From Bacillota bacterium (GTDB lineage Bacteria > Bacillota > Dehalobacteriia > UBA4068): a stretch of 42,935 nt of DNA. Positions 1 through 5,181 of this stretch are shown one piece after another. The notes under the pieces were generated by a model. It worked only from the letters and a program-made list of their open reading frames with translations, did no database searches and was not told where the DNA came from. Position 1 is the stretch's first letter; every line of letters begins with the position of its first letter. The position numbers and the translations under genes are program-made. Location: positions 1 through 42,935 of the forward strand of contig JAILCQ010000025.1 of NCBI GenBank assembly GCA_024679955.1, read 5' to 3'.

Positions 1-930
1 GCGGCCTGCCGGGTGACGGTGGAGGATCCCACCCCCGTTTACTACACCGTCACCGTCATCGACGGCACGTCGGATAAGAGCGAAGCCAAGCCCGGCGAGA
101 CCGTGAGGATAAGCGCCAAGCTGGTCAGCGGCTACAACTTCGACAGCTGGCAGGTGCTATCCGGCGGAGCGGAGTTGGACAGCCTCTATTCGTCCAGAAC
201 CAGCTTCACCATGCCCGCGGCGGATGTGGTGATACGGGCCAATTATGTCAAGAAGAGCTACCCCAGCGGCAATGGCAGCCATCACAATAACAATAATAAT
301 AACAGCAACGACAACAATAACAGCAACAATAACAACAACGGCAGCGAGGGCAACAATAATAGTCAACCCAGCCAGCCCGGCCAAACCTATGCCGATGTAC
401 CGGCCAATGCCTGGTACGCGGAGGCGGTGGACTATGTGACGGAAAAAGGTCTGATGCAGGGCGTGGGCGCGAACCTGTTCGCTCCCAACAGTGCCACCAG
501 CCGGGCCATGATCGTCACCGTGCTCTATCGCTTGGCAGGCAGCCCCGCCGTCAGCGAAGCCAATCCCTTCAGCGACGTGGCGGAAGGCGCCTGGTATGCC
601 GACGCGGTGGCCTGGGCCAATGCCAACGGCATTGTGGAAGGCTACGGCAACGGCAAATTCGGCGCGGATGACAACATCACTCGCGAGCAGTTGGCTGCGA
701 TCCTCTATCGCTTCGCCAAGGCCCAGGGCTACGATTTGAGCCAGACCGCCGATCTTTCCGGCTATGGAGACGCCGGCCAGGTGGATGGCTGGGCCCAGCA
801 GGCCATGGCCTGGGCCTGCGGCTCCGGCCTGATCCAAGGCGACGAGCAGCACAATTTGCTGCCGGGCCAGGGGGCGACCCGGGCCCAGGTGGCAGCCATC
901 CTCATGCGCTTTGTGGAAAATGTAAAATAA
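1..930 (+). CDS. SLH-domain cell-surface protein, C-terminal part (5' end outside window)
   Basis: The reading frame is open from base 1, so the start lies upstream. Only the last ~309 residues are seen. The first ~75 resemble a 'bacterial repeat' beta domain (Flg_new/InlB-B-like: GETVRISA, FDSWQV, SFTMPAADVVIRANY). A low-complexity linker of almost pure Asn with a few Ser, Gly, Asp and His follows, then three S-layer homology repeats: YADVPANAWYAEAVDYV..., FSDVAEGAWYADAVAWA... and a more divergent third starting near YGDAGQVDGWAQQAMAW. Terminal SLH triplets anchor proteins non-covalently to pyruvylated secondary cell-wall polymers, so this is a wall-anchored exported protein. Its upstream function cannot be told. 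The stop is TAA, followed by a hairpin-rich spacer. The SLH assignment is firm; the beta-domain name is a family-level inference. Confidence 0.9.
   Translation, partial: AACRVTVEDPTPVYYTVTVIDGTSDKSEAKPGETVRISAKLVSGYNFDSWQVLSGGAELDSLYSSRTSFTMPAADVVIRANYVKKSYPSGNGSHHNNNNNNSNDNNNSNNNNNGSEGNNNSQPSQPGQTYADVPANAWYAEAVDYVTEKGLMQGVGANLFAPNSATSRAMIVTVLYRLAGSPAVSEANPFSDVAEGAWYADAVAWANANGIVEGYGNGKFGADDNITREQLAAILYRFAKAQGYDLSQTADLSGYGDAGQVDGWAQQAMAWACGSGLIQGDEQHNLLPGQGATRAQVAAILMRFVENVK
284..363 (+). repeat. AAT/AAC codon microsatellite encoding an Asn-rich linker
   Basis: About 26 codons are almost all AAY, broken by AGC, GAC and GGC. The tract separates the beta-repeat domain from the SLH triplet. Such near-repeats are prone to slippage and length variation. 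Confidence 0.8.
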
Positions 931-1105
931 CTGCGCCGATTCAGGCACATCTCCCATACCGGCCATATCCTATGGCCACATGCCAAAACCCGCCCCGGCC
1001 GCCGCCCACACGGCCGCCGGGACGGGCCCAGGCAGACTGAAATGCGCAAACAGGAAAGACGCGCCAAAGCGCGCCTCTCTTGAACCATAAAAACCATAGG
1101 TTGAA
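931..1105. other. Spacer with small hairpin
   Basis: No gene is seen. GGCCATA (961-967) and TATGGCC (971-977) form a perfect 7-bp stem with a 3-nt loop just after the SLH gene. No T-tract follows, so termination here is doubtful. Confidence 0.4.
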
Positions 1106-1130
1106 CAGGCGGGGACTCGTTCCCCGCCTG
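1106..1130 (+). terminator. Hairpin, probable terminator of SLH gene
   Basis: CAGGCGGGGA (1106-1115), loop CTCGT, TCCCCGCCTG (1121-1130): a perfect 10-bp GC-rich stem. The following sequence (CTTCCGTAT) is only weakly T-rich. It is the strongest stem downstream of the SLH gene. Confidence 0.55.
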
Positions 1131-1135
1131 CTTCC

Positions 1136-1250
1136 GTATCACCGGGGCTTCTCTGCGCATCCCTCCGTCGGCGGTCGCCTCGTCCCGCCCATCTTTGCGC
1201 ATCGCCGGGGGCCTTTCTTTTATGCGCCGCCGCTTTCCCCGCATCGCAAT
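1136..1250. repeat. GC-rich 'ATCGCCGGGG' repeat cluster, left copy
   Basis: Contains GTATCACCGGGG and GCATCGCCGGGG cores and a ~70-nt stretch (from 1155) that recurs almost identically from 2853 and from 2921. That stretch includes CATCCCTCCGTCGGCGG and CCATCTTTGCGCATCGCC. No protein is credible here. The copies lie on either side of the AAA_14 ATPase gene in the same orientation. Confidence 0.7.
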
Positions 1251-1253
1251 AAC

Positions 1254-1326
1254 GCAAAACCGCCTTTACCGGCAAAATCCGGTAAAGGCGATCGTTGTAT
1301 GCAGTATAATGTATACAGTTGTTCCG
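1254..1326. repeat. Dispersed terminator-linked element, copy 1
   Basis: Shares with 3945-4013 the order GCAAAACCGCCTTT, hairpin, AAAGGCG, TTGTTGT/TGTATGCAGT, ...CAGTTGTTCCG. Both copies lie just downstream of minus-strand genes (the ATPase here, the DtxR regulator at the other) and carry those genes' terminator stem. The flanking homology extends beyond the stem, so this is a repeated element and not chance similarity of terminators. Confidence 0.6.
1261..1290 (-). terminator. Terminator of AAA_14 ATPase
   Basis: CGCCTTTACCGG (1261-1272), 6-nt loop, CCGGTAAAGGCG (1279-1290): a perfect 12-bp stem. Read on the minus strand it is followed by GTTTTGCGTTATTG. It lies 80 nt past the stop of the minus-strand ATPase. 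Confidence 0.7.
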
Positions 1327-1369
1327 CCGCCGCTTCCGTATCGCAAAACCGCGGCTCTATAAAGCCGGC

Positions 1370-2623
1370 TTAAAGGTTCAGACTATTCTCATCCAATAGG
1401 AAATTGCGGATACCGACGGTCACGATACCCATATCATTCCTGCGCGCCTTGATATTGTCCCGTACAACGATGATTTTTTTGAAGGAATCGCCGATGGCGT
1501 TCAGGGGACGTTCCTCCTGGGCCTGCTTTTCGGGGGTGGACATGGAAAAAGCGGACTGAATATAATACTTTTCACTGCCGCGGGTGGCGACAAAGTCCAC
1601 CTCCAGTTGCTTCTTGACGGTCTTGCGCTCGCTGTTCCTGCCAAACTGGCCAACGATCCCCACGTCCACACGATAGCCGCGAATGCGCAGCTCGTTGTAG
1701 ATGATGTTCTCCATGATGTGGTTTTCTTCCATTTGCCGGAAGTTCAGCCTGGCGTTGCGCAGGCCCATATCCTCAAAGTAGTACTTTGCCGGCGAGCCGA
1801 TATACTTTCGCCCCTTGATATCGTAGCGCACGGCCCTACTCACCAAAAAGGCGTCCGTCAGATAGTCCATATACTTTTTCAGCGTCTTGTCGCTGACGGT
1901 CTTTTTTTTGACGGTTTTGAAGGTATTCGCCAGCTTCAGCGGATTGGTCAGCGAGCCCACAGCGGAAGCCAGAATATCTACCAGCTCGTCCAGCTCTTCC
2001 CGGTTGCGCACCTTGTGGCGGTCGACGATATCGCTGAGATACACCTTTTGGAACAGCGACAGGAGATAATCCGCCTTTTCCTCCGCCGTTTCGCGGGAAA
2101 GGATCAGCGGCAGGCCGCCGTAGGTGAAATAATCGTCCCATGCTTCGTCGGCGCTGCCCGCGTAGACGGAACAGTATTCCCGGAAGGAAAGGGGGTAGAT
2201 GCGGATTTCATCTCCGCGTCCGCGGAATTCCGTGATCAGATCAGAGGAGAGGAACTTGGAATTGCTGCCCGTCACGTAAACATCCGCGTTGCGGATATGC
2301 AAAAAGCTATTCAATACGTCCTCAAACTCCGCCAGAAGCTGCACCTCGTCCAAAATGATATAGTAGGTTTCCCTGTCGAGGATACGTTCTTTTACGTATT
2401 TCAGCATGTTATCGGGATCACGCAGTTCCTTGTTGCTCCGGTCATCCAGGGCAATTTCGATAATATGGTCTTCCTTCACGCCTTTATCCAGAAGATAGTT
2501 GTGATACAGGTTGAACAGAAGATAGGACTTGCCGCAGCGGCGAATGCCCGTCACGATCTTGATCAGCCCGTTCTTTTCCCGCCGGATCAGTCGATCCAGG
2601 TATATATCCCGTTTGATCTCCAT
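1370..2623 (-). CDS. AAA_14 / DUF4143 family ATPase
   Basis: A 417-residue protein of the widespread AAA-14 plus DUF4143 family, whose cellular role is not established. Walker A is GIRRCGKS (26-33). Walker B is YYIILDE (87-93). The VTGSNSKFLSS segment after a charged stretch fits sensor 1. The C-terminal half (from ~190) is DUF4143-like, with a LEVDFV segment typical of a restriction-endonuclease-like fold in this family. The ATG start is preceded by AGGAGGAAAA. A consensus promoter lies upstream at 2701-2673 and a strong terminator downstream. It stands alone on the minus strand and is flanked on both sides by the same GC-rich repeat family, which suggests a gene cassette carried or rearranged with those repeats. 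Family call is firm; function unknown. Confidence 0.9.
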   Translation of the reverse strand: MEIKRDIYLDRLIRREKNGLIKIVTGIRRCGKSYLLFNLYHNYLLDKGVKEDHIIEIALDDRSNKELRDPDNMLKYVKERILDRETYYIILDEVQLLAEFEDVLNSFLHIRNADVYVTGSNSKFLSSDLITEFRGRGDEIRIYPLSFREYCSVYAGSADEAWDDYFTYGGLPLILSRETAEEKADYLLSLFQKVYLSDIVDRHKVRNREELDELVDILASAVGSLTNPLKLANTFKTVKKKTVSDKTLKKYMDYLTDAFLVSRAVRYDIKGRKYIGSPAKYYFEDMGLRNARLNFRQMEENHIMENIIYNELRIRGYRVDVGIVGQFGRNSERKTVKKQLEVDFVATRGSEKYYIQSAFSMSTPEKQAQEERPLNAIGDSFKKIIVVRDNIKARRNDMGIVTVGIRNFLLDENSLNL

Positions 2624-2672
2624 TTTTCCTCCTATTTCTCAAATATGCGTATTGCCATATTTTTTCGTAATA

Positions 2673-2701
2673 ATTATATAGCGCGCCTCCGGGAAAGTCA
2701 A
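2673..2701 (-). promoter_or_regulatory. Sigma-A promoter of AAA_14 ATPase
   Basis: On the minus strand: TTGACT (2701-2696), 17-nt spacer, TATAAT (2678-2673), about 50 nt before the ATG. CCTCCG (2687-2692) and CGGAGG (2710-2715) form an inverted repeat around the -35 element. Confidence 0.75.
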
Positions 2702-2736
2702 GGATATCTCGGAGGTATTCGTAAATATATAAAGAA

Positions 2737-2768
2737 GCAGCGAGCAGATCCGTAAATGGACTCGCTGC
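2737..2768. other. Hairpin between ATPase promoter and repeat cluster
   Basis: GCAGCGAG (2737-2744) pairs with CTCGCTGC (2761-2768) across a 16-nt loop. Plus-strand reading is followed by ATTATTTTGC. It marks the left border of the right-hand repeat cluster. Confidence 0.4.
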
Positions 2769-2787
2769 ATTATTTTGCGCCGTCTTT

Positions 2788-3020
2788 TCCATATCGCCGG
2801 GGCTTTTCTTTTATGCGCTGCCGCTCTCTCGCATCGACGGGGCCTTTCTATCGCGCATCCCTCCGTCGGCGGTCGCCTCATCTCCGCCCCATCTTTGCGC
2901 ATCGCCGGGGCCTCTCTATCGCGCATCCCTCCGTCGGCGGTCGCCTCGTCCCGCCCCATCTTTGCGCATCGCCGGGGCCTTTCTATTATGCGCCGCCGCT
3001 TTCTCACATCGCCGGGGCAA
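2788..3020. repeat. GC-rich 'ATCGCCGGGG' repeat cluster, right copies
   Basis: The core A(T/C)ATCG(C/A)CGGGG recurs at about 2791, 2831, 2900, 2967 and 3007. A ~68-nt unit starting GCGCATCCCTCCGTCGGCGG occurs in tandem at 2853 and 2921 and also at 1155. Short open frames exist on both strands but they only translate the repeat (Arg/Pro/Gly-rich) and are not credible genes. The rest of the gene-free interval 2624-3150 holds the ATPase promoter, a hairpin and the terminator of the next gene. Confidence 0.75.
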
Positions 3021-3063
3021 AGCTTAGGCAAAATCGAGCGCAGAAAAGGCGGAACCAAGCGCA

Positions 3064-3098
3064 AAGAAGGCCTGCATGCTAAGCACACAGGCCTTCTT
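3064..3098 (-). terminator. Terminator of GyrI-like gene
   Basis: AAGAAGGCCTG (3064-3074) pairs with CAGGCCTTCTT (3088-3098), an 11-bp perfect stem, 52 nt past the stop of the minus-strand gene. The minus-strand tail is CTTCTTTGCGCTTGG. Confidence 0.6.
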
Positions 3099-3150
3099 GA
3101 TTTACATTTACTCGATATTCAGGCTATTTCTCCGCATTGCCGCGGGCTTT

Positions 3151-3636
3151 TCAGGCCTTTATCACCGGCACATAGATGGCCGCGACGTCGCCCTGATAAT
3201 ACTCGAACATGCATTTTTCCGCAGTGGCTTTGAGTTCATTTGTCTCATGGATCCACTGTAAAATGTCCTTCCAGGCTTTCTGCATGTTTTCATGCAGCCC
3301 GGCGGGATCCTTCGCCGCGGGGACGGTGAATACCGCATAGTCGGCCTCGGGAATGCTGATCTTTTCCATTCCCGCGGGGATCTGATTCACGCCCTCCATG
3401 ACCACGGGGCCAAAGTAGTAGCTGAATTTTTCCGTGTCGGCGTCCGCATCCAGCCAAACGCCGATCTCCGCGTCGCCGTGGGCGGCCAGGGACTGATAGT
3501 CCTCCTTGCTTACGGCAGAAAAGTCCTTCCCATACCAGTAGGCGCAGGAATCGCCAAACCAGAACCCGTTTTCCGGGGCGGCGAATTTATAGCATACCGC
3601 GCTGAAGGAATCCATGTGCTTCAGTTCATACTTCAT
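3151..3636 (-). CDS. GyrI-like small-molecule (effector) binding domain protein
   Basis: A 161-residue protein beginning MKYELKHMDSFSAVCYKF and ending CMFEYYQGDVAAIYVPVIKA, the typical end of the GyrI-like/AraC effector-binding fold. Such domains bind hydrophobic or cationic small molecules and usually sit behind an AraC or MerR DNA-binding domain. The start at 3636 is chosen because AGGAGGTAGAATCAAT directly precedes the ATG. The frame stays open upstream and there encodes GFAKALGNHDGMTPSQYKKG, the end of an AraC helix-turn-helix (see the adjoining pseudogene). The gene is therefore probably the surviving effector half of an AraC-GyrI regulator, now able to start on its own. A terminator lies at 3098-3064. 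Domain call is good; ligand unknown. Confidence 0.8.
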   Translation of the reverse strand: MKYELKHMDSFSAVCYKFAAPENGFWFGDSCAYWYGKDFSAVSKEDYQSLAAHGDAEIGVWLDADADTEKFSYYFGPVVMEGVNQIPAGMEKISIPEADYAVFTVPAAKDPAGLHENMQKAWKDILQWIHETNELKATAEKCMFEYYQGDVAAIYVPVIKA

Positions 3637-3802
3637 ATTGATTCTACCTCCTTTTTTATACTGACTTGGCGTCATGCCGTCATGATTGCCCAAAGCTTTG
3701 GCAAAGCCTGTGGGGCCCGAAGTCCCCTGCATACGCGGCCTGGGTGCAGCTGCCGCCGCTGAGAAGATCCTCCGCTGCCAGCTCCAGCCGCGTATCGTCC
3801 AT
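3637..3802 (-). pseudogene. Frameshifted remnant of AraC-type HTH in front of GyrI domain
   Basis: A minus-strand ATG at 3802, preceded by GGAGGGAAAGCCA, opens MDDTRLELAAEDLLSGGS and continues CTQAAYAGDFGPHR, like the start of the second AraC helix-turn-helix. This frame then runs into a stop, while another frame picks up TGFAKALGNHDGMTPSQYKK, the normal continuation, in frame with the GyrI protein. One frameshift near 3708-3720 explains both. The first AraC HTH is also missing: upstream residues do not resemble it. So the DNA-binding part is truncated and broken, or the base call here is wrong by one nucleotide. Confidence 0.65.
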
Positions 3803-3944
3803 TGGCTTTCCCTCCACTTGCTTCATTGTCAGTATACACCATCCCGGCCGGGCATTTCGCAGCCATTTTTGCGAACTTTTTCTCCGAATGCAGAAAATCC
3901 CCGGCCGCTTTTTCCGCATCGCCTTCTTTTCGCAGCGCGGCGAT

Positions 3945-4013
3945 GCAAAACCGCCTTTGCCCGATACCGGCAGGCAAAGGCGGTTGTTGTGTGCAGTTTA
4001 TGCAGTTGTTCCG
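3945..4013. repeat. Dispersed terminator-linked element, copy 2
   Basis: Homologous to 1254-1326: GCAAAACCGCCTTTG, hairpin, GGCAAAGGCGGTTGTTGT, GTGCAGTTTATGCAGTTG, TTCCG. Located downstream of the minus-strand DtxR gene. The rest of 3803-4068 shows no gene. Confidence 0.6.
3949..3985 (-). terminator. Terminator of DtxR/MntR gene
   Basis: AACCGCCTTTGCC (3949-3961) pairs perfectly with GGCAAAGGCGGTT (3973-3985) across an 11-nt loop. The minus-strand tail continues TTTTGC. Confidence 0.7.
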
Positions 4014-4068
4014 GCTTCGCAATGCGCCGGCTCTTGCCGGATAGAAATCGCCGGGATCTCTTGCAAAG

Positions 4069-4440
4069 CTAAGAGCCGTATTTTTCCATATGCGCTTTGA
4101 TTGCCGCAAAGGTTTTGTCGCTCATATAATGCTCGATACGGCAAGCGTCGTTGGCCGCGGTCTCCTCGTCGACGCCGAGCAGGATAAAAAGCTTCGTCAG
4201 CACGGTGTGGCGCTCATAAATATCCCTGGCTCTCTTTTCTCCTGCTTCGGTCAGCTTTATGTATCCCTGCTCATCTGTGAACACAAGGCCTTCATTTTTC
4301 AGAAGGCCGATGGCACGGCTGACGGAAGGCTTGGAAAAACCCATGTATTCGCCGACGTCGACCCCCCGGACAGACGAAGATTTCCGGGAAAGGATATAAA
4401 TCGTTTCCAGATACATTTCTCCGGATTCCAGCATAGCCAT
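4069..4440 (-). CDS. DtxR/MntR-family metal-dependent repressor, divergent from feo operon
   Basis: A 123-residue protein. The N-terminal winged helix (about 1-65: MLESGEMYLETIYILSRK, then SKPSVSRAIGLLKNEGLV) is followed by the DtxR dimerisation and metal-binding helices (ERHTVLTKLFILLGV, DACRIEHYMS). Length and the lack of an SH3-like tail match the MntR-type subclass. The start at 4440 is supported by GGAGAAACGCC just before the ATG; an earlier in-frame ATG has no such site. It is transcribed away from feoA-feoA-feoB, and four TTAGC-N4-GCTAA inverted repeats lie in that operon, so the likely job is Fe(II)-dependent repression of iron uptake (inference). A weaker site overlaps its own -10. 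Whether it senses Fe or Mn cannot be told from sequence. Confidence 0.9.
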   Translation of the reverse strand: MAMLESGEMYLETIYILSRKSSSVRGVDVGEYMGFSKPSVSRAIGLLKNEGLVFTDEQGYIKLTEAGEKRARDIYERHTVLTKLFILLGVDEETAANDACRIEHYMSDKTFAAIKAHMEKYGS

Positions 4441-4474
4441 TGGCGTTTCTCCATTCCATTTGAGAATTAGCAAT

Positions 4475-4503
4475 AGCGTACCACATTTCCCATCATTTTT
4501 CAA
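4475..4503 (-). promoter_or_regulatory. Putative promoter of DtxR gene with imperfect operator
   Basis: Minus strand: TTGAAA (4503-4498), 17-nt spacer, TACGCT (4480-4475), 35 nt before the ATG. TTAGC-AATA-GCGTA (4467-4480, plus strand) is a partial match to the feo operator and overlaps the -10, which would allow autoregulation. Confidence 0.45.
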
Positions 4504-4551
4504 CCGCATAATACGGGCAAAGGAGGGCGATAAAAAAAAATAAAAAAACTC

Positions 4552-4580
4552 TTGACAAGTAAGCCTATGCTAACTATAAT
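4552..4580 (+). promoter_or_regulatory. Consensus promoter of feo operon
   Basis: TTGACA (4552-4557), exactly 17 nt, TATAAT (4575-4580): a perfect sigma-A promoter preceded by an A-rich tract (4531-4548). One probable operator fills the spacer and a second covers the expected start of transcription. Confidence 0.85.
4560..4573. promoter_or_regulatory. Probable iron-regulator operator 1
   Basis: TAAGC-CTAT-GCTAA, a one-mismatch copy of the TTAGC-N4-GCTAA inverted repeat, between the -35 and -10 of the feo promoter. Confidence 0.65.
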
Positions 4581-4589
4581 GGATATCGG

Positions 4590-4603
4590 TTAGAGATCGC
4601 TAA
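4590..4603. promoter_or_regulatory. Probable iron-regulator operator 2
   Basis: TTAGA-GATC-GCTAA, one mismatch to TTAGC-N4-GCTAA, 30 bp from operator 1, beginning about 10 nt past the -10. Confidence 0.65.
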
Positions 4604-4625
4604 CTATGTTTTTTTGGACGTTCGG

Positions 4626-4639
4626 TTAGCAAATGCTAA
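4626..4639. promoter_or_regulatory. Probable iron-regulator operator 3
   Basis: TTAGC-AAAT-GCTAA, perfect half-sites, in the feoA leader 36 bp from operator 2. Confidence 0.7.
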
Positions 4640-4663
4640 TCAATTATGGCGGGAGGGAGACCC

Positions 4664-4876
4664 ATGATGCCACTTAGTTTTGCAGAAGTCGGCGCGCCGC
4701 AGATCATCAAAAGGATAGGCGGCAATCCGGAGACCAAAAAGCATTTGGAAGATCTTGGCTTCCATATCGGCGGAGAGATCAGCGTGGTCAATACGATCGG
4801 CGGAAATCTCATCGTCAACGTCATGGAATGCCGTGTCGCTGTCAGCCGCGAGCTGGCAAATAAAATCATGATCTGA
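4664..4876 (+). CDS. feoA: FeoA domain protein (first copy)
   Basis: A 70-residue SH3-like FeoA protein. It matches by GAPQIIKRIGGNPETKKHLEDLGFHIGGEISVV and the closing VSRELANKIMI beta strands. FeoA proteins are small cytosolic partners of the ferrous-iron transporter FeoB. The start at 4664 is taken because GGGAGGGA sits 5 nt upstream; an ATG at 4646 lies before that site, and a second ATG follows at 4667. It is the first gene after the feo promoter and its operators. Two consecutive FeoA genes before feoB is a common clostridial layout. Confidence 0.92.
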   Translation: MMPLSFAEVGAPQIIKRIGGNPETKKHLEDLGFHIGGEISVVNTIGGNLIVNVMECRVAVSRELANKIMI

Positions 4877-4890
4877 AGGGGGAACCTGCA

Positions 4891-5112
4891 TTGAAAACAC
4901 TCAGAGACGCCAAAATCGGAGAAACTGTGGTTGTCGCCAAAATCCACGGGGAGGGCGCGGTCAAGCGCCGTATCATGGACATGGGCATCACCAAAAATGT
5001 GGAGATCTATGTCCGCAAGGTCGCGCCTTTGGGCGATCCGGTGGAGCTCACCGTTCGCGGTTATGAGCTGAGTTTGCGCAAAGCAGACGCGGAAATGATC
5101 GAAATCAAATAG
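4891..5112 (+). CDS. feoA: FeoA domain protein (second copy)
   Basis: A 73-residue FeoA protein starting with TTG after AAGGGGG (4876-4882). It reads KTLRDAKIGETVVVAKIHGEG, then VKRRIMDMGITKNVEIYVRKVAPLGDP and the typical GYELSLRKADAEMIEI end. It begins 14 nt after the first feoA and precedes feoB. The two FeoA copies differ enough to be distinct paralogues, perhaps with different contacts to FeoB. Annotation is firm; the division of labour is unknown. Confidence 0.92.
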   Translation: MKTLRDAKIGETVVVAKIHGEGAVKRRIMDMGITKNVEIYVRKVAPLGDPVELTVRGYELSLRKADAEMIEIK

Positions 5113-5128
5113 TTTTTTTCATAGGCGG

Positions 5129-5142
5129 TTAGCAAAGGCTAA
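5129..5142. promoter_or_regulatory. Probable iron-regulator operator 4, inside the operon
   Basis: TTAGC-AAAG-GCTAA with perfect half-sites, between the second feoA stop and the feoB ribosome site. No clear -35/-10 pair accompanies it. Confidence 0.6.
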
Positions 5143-5181
5143 TCATTCAAAGCGCAAATGTGCAGAAAGGAAGAATCCAAC

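Noticed and set aside
157-966. Minus-strand open frame opposite the SLH gene
   Set aside because: The translated Val/Ile-rich tract is merely the antisense of the Asn-rich linker; no SD and no family match.
1080-1373. Small plus-strand gene between SLH and ATPase genes
   Set aside because: It runs through a hairpin and the GC-rich repeat; no SD or homology.
2788-3020. Possible CRISPR array
   Set aside because: Units are irregular, spacers are themselves repeated, no cas genes are near.
2756-3233. Overlapping Arg/Pro-rich small open frames in the repeat cluster
   Set aside because: They translate the repeat in several frames on both strands; no SD and no conserved domain.
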